Origin: DATEJJ01 sp039649115
Lineage (GTDB): Bacteria; Actinomycetota; Actinomycetes; Mycobacteriales; Micromonosporaceae
Direction of reading: 5' to 3'
Assembly (NCBI GenBank): GCA_039649115.1
Contig: JBBWZQ010000031.1
Span: forward strand, 1 to 64,000
Length of the DNA stretch: 64,000 nucleotides
The translations under genes and the position numbers were made by a program. Under the pieces are notes generated by a model. It did no database searches. It had not been told where the DNA came from and saw nothing but the letters and a program-made list of their open reading frames with translations. Shown here one piece after another: positions 56,949-64,000 of the stretch; within the stretch, counting starts at the first letter, position 1; every line of letters starts with the position of its first letter.

Positions 56949-58497
56949 CGCGCCGAGGCCGGTTCTTGTCGTCGACTTCGGAGCGCAGTACGCGCAGCTG
57001 ATCGCCCGCCGGGTACGCGAGGCGGACGTGTACTCCGAGATCGTGCCGCACTCGATGCCGGCAGCGCAGATGCTGGCCCGCCGGCCGCTGGCCGTGATCC
57101 TCTCGGGCGGTCCGTCGAGCGTGTACGAACCCGGTGCTCCCCAACTCGACCCGGGACTTTTCGACTCGGACGTGCCCATCTTCGGCATCTGCTACGGCTT
57201 CCAGGCGATGGCGCTCGCGCTCGGTGGCACCGTCGAGCACACCGGGCAACGGGAGTTCGGCCGCACGCCGCTGCGCGCCAACCCGGACACCGGTCGCCTG
57301 TTCGCCGGCCTGCCCGGGGAGCAGAGCGTGTGGATGAGCCACGGCGACTGCGTCACGGGTCCGCCGGCCGGGTACACCGTCACCGCCGGGTCGGCGGGCG
57401 CGCCGGTGGCCGCGTTCGAGGACCTGGCCGGTGCCCGGGCCGGTGTGCAGTTCCATCCCGAGGTGGCACACACCCCGCACGGGCAGCGCATCCTCACTCA
57501 TTTCCTCTACGACATCGCCGGCATCACGCCGAACTGGACGACCGGCAGCGTGATCGACGACCAGGTCGCGGCCATCCAGGAGCAGGTCGGCGACAAGCAG
57601 GTGATCTGCGGGCTGTCCGGCGGTGTGGACTCCGCGGTCGCCGCCGCGCTCGTCCACCGTGCCGTGGGTGACCAGCTGACCTGCGTCTTCGTCGACCACG
57701 GCCTGCTGCGCGCGGGCGAGGCCGAGCAGGTCGAGAAGGACTACGTGGCGGCCACCGGGATCAGGCTCAAGGTGGTCGACGCGGCCGGGCAGTTCCTCGC
57801 GGCCCTCACCGGCGTCGAGGACCCCGAGCAGAAGCGGAAGATCATCGGACGCGAGTTCATCCGGGTCTTCGAGCGGGCGGCGCGCGAGGTGGCGGCCGAG
57901 GGAGACGTGGAGTTCCTCGTGCAGGGGACCCTGTACCCCGATGTGGTGGAGTCGGGCGGCGGCACCGGTACCGCGAACATCAAGTCCCACCACAACGTCG
58001 GCGGCCTGCCCGACGACCTGGCGTTCCGGCTCGTGGAGCCGCTGCGCACGTTGTTCAAGGACGAGGTGCGGGCGATCGGGGCGCGGCTCGGGCTGCCCGA
58101 GGCGATCGTGTGGCGGCACCCGTTCCCCGGGCCGGGCCTGGCCATCCGCATCATCGGCGCGGTCACCCGGGACCGGCTGGAGGTGCTGCGGGCCGCCGAC
58201 CGCATCGCGCGCGACGAGCTCACCTCGGCCGGGCTGGACCGCGACGTGTGGCAGTTCCCGGTGGTGCTGCTGGCGGATGTGCGCTCGGTCGGCGTGCAGG
58301 GCGACGGGCGCACCTACGGGCACCCGGTCGTGCTGCGGCCGGTGTCCAGTGAGGACGCCATGACGGCCGACTGGTCCCGGCTGCCGTACGACGTCATCGC
58401 CCGCGTCTCCACCCGCATCACCAACGAGGTGCCGGAGGTCAACCGTGTCGTCCTGGACGTCACGAGCAAACCCCCGGGCACCATCGAGTGGGAGTGA
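56944..58497 (+). CDS. guaA: GMP synthase (glutamine-hydrolysing)
   Basis: Converts XMP to GMP. The 517-aa protein has an N-terminal class I glutaminase (VLVVDFGAQYAQLIARRVRE, catalytic cysteine in FGICYGFQAMA, HPEV histidine), an ATP-pyrophosphatase domain with PP-loop ICGLSGGVDSAVAAALV, and a dimerisation domain ending PPGTIEWE. ATG 56944 with GGAGG 6 nt upstream fits other GuaA starts, although the frame stays open further upstream. The start region is in a hairpin. Confidence 0.97.
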   Translation: MSAPRPVLVVDFGAQYAQLIARRVREADVYSEIVPHSMPAAQMLARRPLAVILSGGPSSVYEPGAPQLDPGLFDSDVPIFGICYGFQAMALALGGTVEHTGQREFGRTPLRANPDTGRLFAGLPGEQSVWMSHGDCVTGPPAGYTVTAGSAGAPVAAFEDLAGARAGVQFHPEVAHTPHGQRILTHFLYDIAGITPNWTTGSVIDDQVAAIQEQVGDKQVICGLSGGVDSAVAAALVHRAVGDQLTCVFVDHGLLRAGEAEQVEKDYVAATGIRLKVVDAAGQFLAALTGVEDPEQKRKIIGREFIRVFERAAREVAAEGDVEFLVQGTLYPDVVESGGGTGTANIKSHHNVGGLPDDLAFRLVEPLRTLFKDEVRAIGARLGLPEAIVWRHPFPGPGLAIRIIGAVTRDRLEVLRAADRIARDELTSAGLDRDVWQFPVVLLADVRSVGVQGDGRTYGHPVVLRPVSSEDAMTADWSRLPYDVIARVSTRITNEVPEVNRVVLDVTSKPPGTIEWE

Positions 58498-58510
58498 GGC
58501 TCCCGCACGA

Positions 58511-58798
58511 TCACGCGGCGGGCGGCGCTGGCTGGTCGGTCTGGTAGCTGGCCGGGCTCTGGTAGCTGGCTGGGCTCTGGTAGCTGGCCGGCGCGAGCGG
58601 CTCCGCCGGCATGACGAGCCACGCCACGAGGTAGGCGAGCACCGCGGTGCCGCCGGTGATGAAGGCGAGCACCACGAACGCCACCCGCACCGCGATCGGG
58701 TCGACGGCGAAGTAGCGGGCCACGCCGCCGCAGATACCGGCGAGCATGCGGTCGGTGCGGGAGCGGCGGAGCTGCTTGTACAAAGGCATCTGTGTCAT
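58511..58798 (-). CDS. PspC domain protein with short repeated tail
   Basis: A 95-aa PspC-domain membrane protein (LRRSRTDRMLAGICGGVARY, then AFVVLAFITGGTAVLAYLVA as a transmembrane helix). PspC-type proteins act in envelope-stress circuits. The tail has three SPASYQ-type repeats, encoded by 18-bp units near 58540-58590. ATG 58798. Just beyond guaA on the opposite strand, 13 bp apart, so the two are convergent. Confidence 0.85.
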   Translation of the reverse strand: MTQMPLYKQLRRSRTDRMLAGICGGVARYFAVDPIAVRVAFVVLAFITGGTAVLAYLVAWLVMPAEPLAPASYQSPASYQSPASYQTDQPAPPAA

Positions 58799-58945
58799 GC
58801 ATCCAGGGTCGCGCCCGCGCCGCGTTCCGCGCCTCCGTGAGCGCCCCGATCGCCACCCTGACTTTTGTCCGGGAGACGCCCGTCACTCCCCCGGGTAGTG
58901 ATGTGTCAGGAATCCGACAGTTAACCGGGACGATCCCCTGATACG

Positions 58946-58958
58946 GGCAAAATTTGCC
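58946..58958. promoter_or_regulatory. 13-bp palindrome GGCAAA-A-TTTGCC at the Nudix gene start
   Basis: It ends 3 bp before GTG 58962 and covers the position of a possible CAAAAT -10 (58948-58953). A repressor bound here would overlap both promoter and start codon. Confidence 0.5.
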
Positions 58959-58961
58959 ACT

Positions 58962-59900
58962 GTGACCCCCGCGCTGGAACCGCTGCGGCGCATTGCCGCC
59001 TATGCCATGTGCCGCTCCTCTGACCAGCAGGTGCTGCTGGTCAGGGCGTCGCCGGGTTCCGGCACGCCGGGCGTCTGGTCACTGCCGGGCGGCGCTGTGG
59101 ATCACGGTGAGAACCCTAAGGACACCGTCGTGCGGGAGACCGCCGCGGAGACCGGGCTGTCCGTCGCCATCAACCGCCTGATCGATGTGTACGCGGACAT
59201 GCGCGCGCTGCCGCACCGTGGCGTGACCATCCACACCGACCGGCTCCTCTATGCGGTGAGTGTGCGCGGGGGTGCCCTGATCGACCGGGTCGGCCAGCCC
59301 ACCGACCTGGCCCGCTGGCTCGACCTCGACGAGGCGGCGCGGCTGCCGCTGCGCCCGTTCACCTCCGTCGCGCTGGGGCTGCCGGCGGCGGGCGTGGACC
59401 TGCGCCCGGACGAGCCGCCGGACTTCCCGTCGTTCTACGCGGTACCCGGCCCGGACGGGCTGCACCGGGCGCAGCGCTTCGCCGCGTACGCGGTCGCCAC
59501 CGACGCGGCCGGCCGCATCCTGTTGACGCGCATCGCGGACGGGTACCCGGGCGGTGGCCAGTGGCACCTGCCCGGCGGCGGAACCGACTACGGCGAGCAG
59601 CCCGGCGCCGCGCTGATCCGGGAACTGGCCGAGGAGACCGGGCAGCAGGGCCGGCTGGTCGAACTGCTCGGCGTGGCCAGCCACCGGGACGCCGCCTCGC
59701 TCGGGCCCGAGGGGTACCCGATCGACTGGCACGGGGTGCGCGCGTTCTACCGGGTCAGCGTGGACCTGGCCAGCGACCCGCGGGTGCACGACGTGGGCGG
59801 CTCGACCGCCGAGGCGCGCTGGTTCGACCGGGCCGAGATCGCCGGCCTGGACCTCACCGAAGTGACAGCCGAGGCGCTGGGCACGCTGAGTCACCTTTAG
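58962..59900 (+). CDS. double-Nudix hydrolase, first paralogue
   Basis: A 312-aa protein with two Nudix domains, hydrolysing nucleoside-diphosphate-X type substrates. The first Nudix box, GGAVDHGENPKDTVV then RETAAETGL, has Ala for one of the catalytic Glu pair, so it may be weak. The second, GGGTDYGEQPGAALI then RELAEETGQ, is intact. Both halves share the RIAAYAMCRSSD / RFAAYAVATDAA lead-in. GTG 58962. A related gene follows at 60077 after a repeat array. Substrate unknown. Confidence 0.88.
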   Translation: MTPALEPLRRIAAYAMCRSSDQQVLLVRASPGSGTPGVWSLPGGAVDHGENPKDTVVRETAAETGLSVAINRLIDVYADMRALPHRGVTIHTDRLLYAVSVRGGALIDRVGQPTDLARWLDLDEAARLPLRPFTSVALGLPAAGVDLRPDEPPDFPSFYAVPGPDGLHRAQRFAAYAVATDAAGRILLTRIADGYPGGGQWHLPGGGTDYGEQPGAALIRELAEETGQQGRLVELLGVASHRDAASLGPEGYPIDWHGVRAFYRVSVDLASDPRVHDVGGSTAEARWFDRAEIAGLDLTEVTAEALGTLSHL

Positions 59901-60064
59901 CCGTGCCCGCCTCCGCCGGGGATCGGCTCCGGCTGCGTTCCCGGCTCGGTCGCTCTCAGCAGTGCTCGCCTCCGCCACGGATCGGCTCCGGCTGCGTTCC
60001 CGGCTGGGTCGCTCTCAGCCGTGCTCGCCTCCGCCAAGGATCGGCTCCGGCTGCGTTCCCGGCT
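59901..60064. repeat. three tandem 59-bp repeats between the two Nudix genes
   Basis: Copies begin at 59901, 59960 and 60019 (the last truncated at about 60064). Each contains CGTGCTCGCCTCCGCC and ATCGGCTCCGGCTGCGTTCC. The core matches, inverted, the 54-bp repeats at 51381-51490. The array starts directly after the stop of the first Nudix gene and ends at the -10 of the second. Confidence 0.9.
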
Positions 60065-60069
60065 ATCCT
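60064..60069 (+). promoter_or_regulatory. -10 element TATCCT, predicted leaderless second Nudix gene
   Basis: TATCCT, 7 nt, GTG 60077; it lies at the end of the third 59-bp repeat. No Shine-Dalgarno sequence. Confidence 0.5.
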
Positions 60070-60076
60070 CCTGAGC

Positions 60077-60988
60077 GTGCTGACGGGGACTGTTCAGGAG
60101 CGGCGGATCGCGGCCTACGGGCTGTGCCGTGACGCGCGGGACCGGGTGCTGCTGGTACGGGCCGCCGTGCACGACGACTTTCCCCGGTACTGGGGGCTGC
60201 CCGGCGGTGGCGTCGAGCACGGCGAGGCGCCCCGGGACGCGGTGGTCCGCGAGTTCGCCGAGGAGACCGGGTTCTCCGTCAAGGTGATCACCCTGCGTGC
60301 GGTGATCAGTGATCTGGGGCACGTCCGCCGGAAGAACAAAGTGGTACACACCGACCGGGTGATCTACGACGTCCGTATCACCGGAGGTACTCTCCGTAAC
60401 GAGACGGACGGTACGAGTGACCTGGCCGAGTGGCACGGTCCGGACGAACTGCCCGGCCTGATCCTGCTGCCGTACGTGTCCCAGGTGCTGGAGCTCCCGG
60501 TGACGTACCGCGAGGACATCCCGCCCGCGACGCCGGTGACCGTACCCGAGGTGACCCACGTCCAGCGCTTCGCCGCGTACGGGCTGGTGACCGATCCGGC
60601 GCACCGGGTCCTGCTCACCCGGATCGCCAACGGCTATCCGGGCGCCGGCACCTGGCACCTGCCGGGTGGCGGTACCGACTTCGGCGAACAGGCCACCGCC
60701 GGCCTGCTCCGGGAGATCGCCGAGGAGACCGACCAGCGGGGCCGGGTGACCGGGCTGCTGGACGTCACGCACCTGCACCGGCCGGGTGCGCTCGGACCGG
60801 AGGGGTACCCGATCGACTGGCACACCGTACGGAGCCTGTACCGCGTGGTGGTGGACGAGCCGTCCGTACCGGTCGTGAACGAGCACGGTGGCTCCACGGC
60901 CGAGGCGCAGTGGTTCCCGCGCGCCGAACTGGCCCGGCTGCGCCTCAACGGGCTGGCTCGCGACGTGATCAACCGGTACGGAGCGTAG
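60077..60988 (+). CDS. double-Nudix hydrolase, second paralogue
   Basis: A 303-aa protein with two Nudix boxes, GGGVEHGEAPRDAVV then REFAEETGF, and GGGTDFGEQATAGLL then REIAEETDQ. In contrast to the first paralogue the first box is complete here; the second ends TDQ instead of TG. It shares GPEGYPIDWHTVRSLYRVVV with its neighbour. GTG 60077 is the start supported by a -10-like element. Tandem duplication of the double-domain gene is probable. Confidence 0.88.
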   Translation: MLTGTVQERRIAAYGLCRDARDRVLLVRAAVHDDFPRYWGLPGGGVEHGEAPRDAVVREFAEETGFSVKVITLRAVISDLGHVRRKNKVVHTDRVIYDVRITGGTLRNETDGTSDLAEWHGPDELPGLILLPYVSQVLELPVTYREDIPPATPVTVPEVTHVQRFAAYGLVTDPAHRVLLTRIANGYPGAGTWHLPGGGTDFGEQATAGLLREIAEETDQRGRVTGLLDVTHLHRPGALGPEGYPIDWHTVRSLYRVVVDEPSVPVVNEHGGSTAEAQWFPRAELARLRLNGLARDVINRYGA

Positions 60989-61141
60989 TATTGGATTCCT
61001 GGTCTGGGGCTGGCCGGGATGATCCAAAATGGAGAACGATCCGGTGGGCAAGCATCGCCAACAGTGTCATCGTGTGCGATGGTGTAGGCCGCGAAACCGG
61101 ACAGACATCCGGGAACCTGAGTTCCTGTACTGGAGGGAACC

Positions 61142-62125
61142 GTGCCGAGAGCCCCATGGGTTCGGCGCCGACGTACGACCGACAGTCCCCGTCCGGCGGG
61201 GCGTCGCTGGGCAGGGCGGCTGCGCCGCAGCGGCTCGTTGGCCCGACAGATGCTGCTGGTGCGGGTCGGGCGGCGCCGGAAACCCGCGGTCAGCCGCCGG
61301 CCGGTCAGCTTCGATGGCGGTCTCGACGCCTACAACACCCGCCTGGTGGTGGCCGCCGACGTCACCCCGCGGTCCGTGGCGCCGGTCAGCCCCGCCGTCC
61401 AGCTCCCCAACCAGCCGCCGCCCGCGGTGCGCTCGGCACAGCTGCTGCCGGGCGTGCGTACCCGCCGGCGCCGGATGCACTTCGCGCTCGTCAACGCGTG
61501 CACGCTGGCCAGCCTGGGGCTCGGCATGTCGGCGATCTTCCTGGGCATGCGGGGCGCGGTACAGCCGGCGGCCGGGTGCCTGATCGGCTGCGTCGTGTTC
61601 GACGGGCTCGACGGTGCCCTGGCCCGCCGCCTGGGTGTGTCCAGCCCGTTCGGGGCACAGCTGGACTCGCTAGCCGACATGTGCTCCTTCGGCATCGCCG
61701 CGCCGGTGGTGGTCTACGCCTGGATGCACGTCAGCGCCCCGGCGGCGGCCGTGGGCGCCGCCTGCGCACTGGTCGCCGCGTGCGCCGCGATCCGGCTGGC
61801 CCGGTTCAACGTCTCAGCCAAGGACGGCCGGTTCTTCTGTGGCGTGCCGACCACCATGACCGCCGCGGTCCTGGGCCTGGCCACGCTCATCGGCCTGCGG
61901 CTGCCCGGCACGGTCGCGGTCGGCGCGATCACCCTGCTGGCCCTGGCCATGGTGTCGAGCTTCCCGTACGCGAAGCTCACCCGGATCGCCCGGCTGCCGA
62001 TCTGGCTCTGGTTCGCGGCGGCGGTCGGCGCGTTCATGGACTACCGGATCACGTTCGCCGCCCTGGTCGCGCTCTACCTCGCCAGCGGACCGCTGGTCTG
62101 GCTGCGCCAGCGCCAACGCGCCTGA
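61142..62125 (+). CDS. pssA: CDP-diacylglycerol-serine O-phosphatidyltransferase
   Basis: PssA makes phosphatidylserine from CDP-diacylglycerol and serine. The 327-aa membrane protein contains the CDP-alcohol phosphotransferase motif DG-x2-AR-x8-G-x3-D-x3-D in DGLDGALARRLGVSSPFGAQ LDSLAD, with about seven hydrophobic segments. The first 110 residues are a basic, probably cytoplasmic extension. GTG 61142 has GGAGG upstream. It is convergent with psd, the enzyme of the next step, across a shared terminator. Confidence 0.88.
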   Translation: MPRAPWVRRRRTTDSPRPAGRRWAGRLRRSGSLARQMLLVRVGRRRKPAVSRRPVSFDGGLDAYNTRLVVAADVTPRSVAPVSPAVQLPNQPPPAVRSAQLLPGVRTRRRRMHFALVNACTLASLGLGMSAIFLGMRGAVQPAAGCLIGCVVFDGLDGALARRLGVSSPFGAQLDSLADMCSFGIAAPVVVYAWMHVSAPAAAVGAACALVAACAAIRLARFNVSAKDGRFFCGVPTTMTAAVLGLATLIGLRLPGTVAVGAITLLALAMVSSFPYAKLTRIARLPIWLWFAAAVGAFMDYRITFAALVALYLASGPLVWLRQRQRA

Positions 62126-62129
62126 TTTC

Positions 62130-62183
62130 CCCGATCTTGGATAGCCGTGCCGGCGGCAGCCGGTACTGCGTTCCAAGATCGGG
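62130..62183. terminator. bidirectional terminator between pssA and psd
   Basis: Perfect 12-bp arms CCCGATCTTGGA and TCCAAGATCGGG around a 30-nt loop with an inner GCCG/CGGC stem, touching the stop of psd. Confidence 0.85.
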
Positions 62184-63431
62184 CTAGAGCCAGCGGGCGA
62201 TCACTGATACGCCGCCGGTGACTCGGTCGGCGGGGGCTACGGTAGCGGTCGCGGCGTGTCCTGGTAGGTAGATGTCGGTGCGGGAGCCGAACCTGATCAG
62301 GCCGAAACGCTCACCCTTCGCCAGCAGGGACCCGACCGGCGCGCGCTGGACGATCCGGCGGGCCAGCAGGCCGGTGCGCTGGGCCACGACGACCCGTCCA
62401 TGTTCCGTCTCCAGCACCGTGTACGCCGCGACGTTGTGCTCCGCCTCCGGCCGCATCGCCGCCGCGTACCCGCCGTCCTCGACGAAGTGGTCCACCACCC
62501 GGCCGGCCACGGGCGCCCGGTTCACGTGCACGTCGAGTACGGACAGGAAGACCGCGACGCGCAGCATCTCCCCCTCGCCGAAGCGGGTGTCGCGCAGCCG
62601 CTGCACGGACAGCACCTTGCCGTCGCTCGCGGCCACCACGGCCGCCTCGTCCTGCGGGACGTCGCGCACCGGGTCGCGGAAGAAGGCGGCCAGCGGCAGC
62701 GCGGCCAGCGCCGGCACGACCCACAGCCGCGACGAGGGCCGGGCCACCCGCGCCGCGAGCGCCAATCCCGCGGCGACACCCGCCGCCGCGACCCCGTTCG
62801 AATCGATGTTCATGGTACGGGTCAGGGGTACGCTCGACGGCCGGTACGCGGGGGCCAGCCGGCCCGCCGTCGCCGCCGTGGCCGGGGTGAATCGCAGCCG
62901 GTGCACCCGTACCGGCGGCACGTTGCGCAGCACCAGGTCGGTGCCGGCACCGGAGAACGCCTGCTGCCGGTCCAGCTCGCCGGCGGCCCCGTCGGCAAGG
63001 CCGGGCACGGCCAGCACGGCGACCGACAGCACGCCGCCCTCGGCGATGTGCTTGCCCAGCTCGTCCAGGTAGCCGCGGGTCGCCTCGGCGCCGCCGGTCA
63101 GCGGCTCGGCGAGGACGACCACGTCGGCCGGGTCCGCCTCGCCGAGCGAGTCGATCACCCGTACCCGCTGGGCCACCCAGGGCCCCTGCGCGGTCACGTG
63201 GGTGCGCAGCCGGGTACCGGCGTCCCGCGCCGGTACCAGGACCAGCTGGTCGCCCGGCAGCAGCGCGTCGAGCGCGGCGGCCAGCACCGGTGAGTCGGCG
63301 CCGGCTCCGAGCAGCAGGCCGGTCTTGGGCCCGGCGTGCCGGGCCAGTTCGGTGGTCAGCGCCCGGGCGGCCCGCTCACCCGGGTTTGCGGATCCGGCCC
63401 AGCGGCGCGGCGACGCGGACGACTCGGTCAT
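62184..63431 (-). CDS. psd: phosphatidylserine decarboxylase with extra N-terminal domain
   Basis: The C-terminal half (about residues 205-415) is a phosphatidylserine decarboxylase proenzyme of the short type: AFFRDPVRDVP, VHVNRAPVAGRV with the active-site His, EHGRVVVAQRTG and the self-cleavage region RFGSRTDIYLP, where cleavage at Gly-Ser makes the pyruvoyl group. The N-terminal 200 residues are an extra domain resembling a degenerate class I methyltransferase (ALTTELARHAGPKTGLLLGA, VVVLAEPLTGG). ATG 63431 has AAGGAG upstream. Genuine 415-aa frame, no frameshift seen. Confidence 0.88.
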   Translation of the reverse strand: MTESSASPRRWAGSANPGERAARALTTELARHAGPKTGLLLGAGADSPVLAAALDALLPGDQLVLVPARDAGTRLRTHVTAQGPWVAQRVRVIDSLGEADPADVVVLAEPLTGGAEATRGYLDELGKHIAEGGVLSVAVLAVPGLADGAAGELDRQQAFSGAGTDLVLRNVPPVRVHRLRFTPATAATAGRLAPAYRPSSVPLTRTMNIDSNGVAAAGVAAGLALAARVARPSSRLWVVPALAALPLAAFFRDPVRDVPQDEAAVVAASDGKVLSVQRLRDTRFGEGEMLRVAVFLSVLDVHVNRAPVAGRVVDHFVEDGGYAAAMRPEAEHNVAAYTVLETEHGRVVVAQRTGLLARRIVQRAPVGSLLAKGERFGLIRFGSRTDIYLPGHAATATVAPADRVTGGVSVIARWL

Positions 63432-63524
63432 CGTGCTCAGGCTCCTTGACTGGCCGCCGGGGGTGCGGCACAGACTGGCCGGCGAGGTGGTTCCCCGCCG
63501 GCCAGCATATGCCGTGCTTCCCGG

Positions 63525-63740
63525 TCAGTCCGGCTCCTGCCCGTCCCGGCCGCCGGGCCGGTTGGCCCGCAGCGCACCGACGAGCCCGAGGGCGCCGAGC
63601 GAGATCAGCGCGGCGGCCACGATCCAACCGAGCGTGGGCAGGCCGATCGAGACTGAGCGGCTGATCAGCCACCAGAAGGCGACGAACAGGAAGCCCAGCC
63701 CGAACACCAGCGATACGGCGTCGGTGCGGTGACCCTTCAT
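63525..63740 (-). CDS. small two-helix membrane protein
   Basis: A 71-aa protein with two hydrophobic helices (VSLVFGLGFLFVAFWWLI and LGWIVAAALISLGALGLVGA) and a charged tail ending GGRDGQEPD. Not recognised. Its ATG overlaps the stop of the upstream LiaF-like gene (ATGA), so they are coupled. Possibly part of an envelope-stress unit. Confidence 0.75.
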   Translation of the reverse strand: MKGHRTDAVSLVFGLGFLFVAFWWLISRSVSIGLPTLGWIVAAALISLGALGLVGALRANRPGGRDGQEPD

Positions 63741-64000
63741 CGCGTCACCTCCAGAGTGCCCACGTTGACCTTCAGGTCCAGCTCCAGGTGGCCGCCGCCC
63801 GGCCCGTCCGTGCCGAAGTCGGTGACCGCGTGCGGTGGCGTACTCACCCCGCTCCAGCGGCTGTCGAACAACCGCCCGTCCCCGGTGTCCACCTCGGCGC
63901 GCACCGTGACGTCCACCTTGGCGGGCAGGATGACCCGCAGGTCGCCGAAGTTGACGTGGACGTTGACGGTCTTGCTCTGGTGGGTGAAGTCGACCTGGCT
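63737..64000 (-). CDS. LiaF/PspC-like envelope-stress protein, C-terminal part only
   Basis: Only the last 87 residues are in the window; the gene continues beyond base 64000. The beta-rich repeat sequence VNFGDLRVILPAKVDVTVRA and LELDLKVNVGTLEVTR is characteristic of the C-terminal domain of LiaF-like and PspC-associated proteins (DUF2154-type). It ends in TGA 63737-63739, overlapping the ATG of the 71-aa membrane protein. Confidence 0.75.
   Translation of the reverse strand, partial: SQVDFTHQSKTVNVHVNFGDLRVILPAKVDVTVRAEVDTGDGRLFDSRWSGVSTPPHAVTDFGTDGPGGGHLELDLKVNVGTLEVTR

Noticed and set aside
1..64000. CRISPR arrays, insertion sequences and prophage genes
   Set aside because: The only arrays are the 54-bp and 59-bp tandem repeats without unique spacers, the short leader repeat, and in-frame coding repeats. 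No transposase or integrase motif was seen in any frame.

Overview
The window is a 64 kb piece of a high-GC actinobacterial chromosome, most likely Micromonosporaceae (genus not determinable by eye). Grounds are the very high GC, frequent GTG/TTG starts, WhiB-type and BldM-type regulators, a groES-groEL1 pair under CIRCE control, a conservon (cvnABCD), a HemD-winged-helix fusion and a gene order that largely follows the rpoA-to-guaA region known from Mycobacterium and Streptomyces. I see no rRNA or tRNA genes, insertion sequences, integrases, phage genes or CRISPR arrays.

Layout. 0-2.3 kb: rpoA (5' end outside the window), rplQ, truA. 2.3-6.8 kb: membrane-anchored hypothetical protein, RsmC-like methyltransferase, ABC-F ATPase, PobA-like flavin monooxygenase. 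6.8-12.5 kb: a TPP-riboswitch-headed thiamine operon, thiE-thiO-thiS-thiG-thiE2-thiD-thiC. 12.5-18.1 kb: repeat-tailed membrane protein and a scattered SsuABC/TauABC-type importer with a methyltransferase. 18.4-24.4 kb: orphan amino-acid-type binding lipoprotein, then a conservon whose first gene has a nitrate/nitrite-sensor-like region. 24.4-26.1 kb: hemD fusion and a gene-poor stretch. 26.1-38.2 kb: housekeeping block rplM-rpsI-glmM-glmS-acpS-nnr-alr-hydrolase-udg-tsaE-tsaB-rimI-tsaD. 38.2-40.6 kb: small genes, ybaK and a THUMP-like methyltransferase. 40.6-45.2 kb: ROK regulator and a xylose/ribose-type ABC operon. 45.5-47.8 kb: groES-groEL1 with two CIRCE-like operators. 47.9-51.3 kb: molybdopterin oxidoreductase, WhiD-like and BldM-like regulators, DUF5319 protein. 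51.6-58.5 kb: guaB, guaB3, choD-like oxidoreductase, DUF72, guaA. 58.5-64 kb: PspC protein, two tandem double-Nudix proteins, pssA, a psd fusion, and the end of a LiaF-like gene.

Themes. Cofactor and envelope precursor supply dominate: thiamine; GlcNAc-1-P and GlcN-6-P (GlmM, GlmS); D-alanine (Alr); holo-ACP (AcpS); PS and PE (PssA, Psd); GMP (GuaB, GuaA); and the t6A tRNA modification set (TsaB, TsaD, TsaE). The regulatory DNA is readable: a riboswitch, CIRCE operators, strong intercistronic hairpins, and at least twelve genes in which a TANNNT-like -10 lies 6-7 nt before the start codon, predicting leaderless mRNAs. The points most worth following are the orphan binding protein beside the NIT-domain conservon, the guaA start site buried in a hairpin, an intergenic repeat family shared by two loci, the double-Nudix pair, and the N-terminally fused Psd. 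No wholly new system is demonstrated; these are leads.
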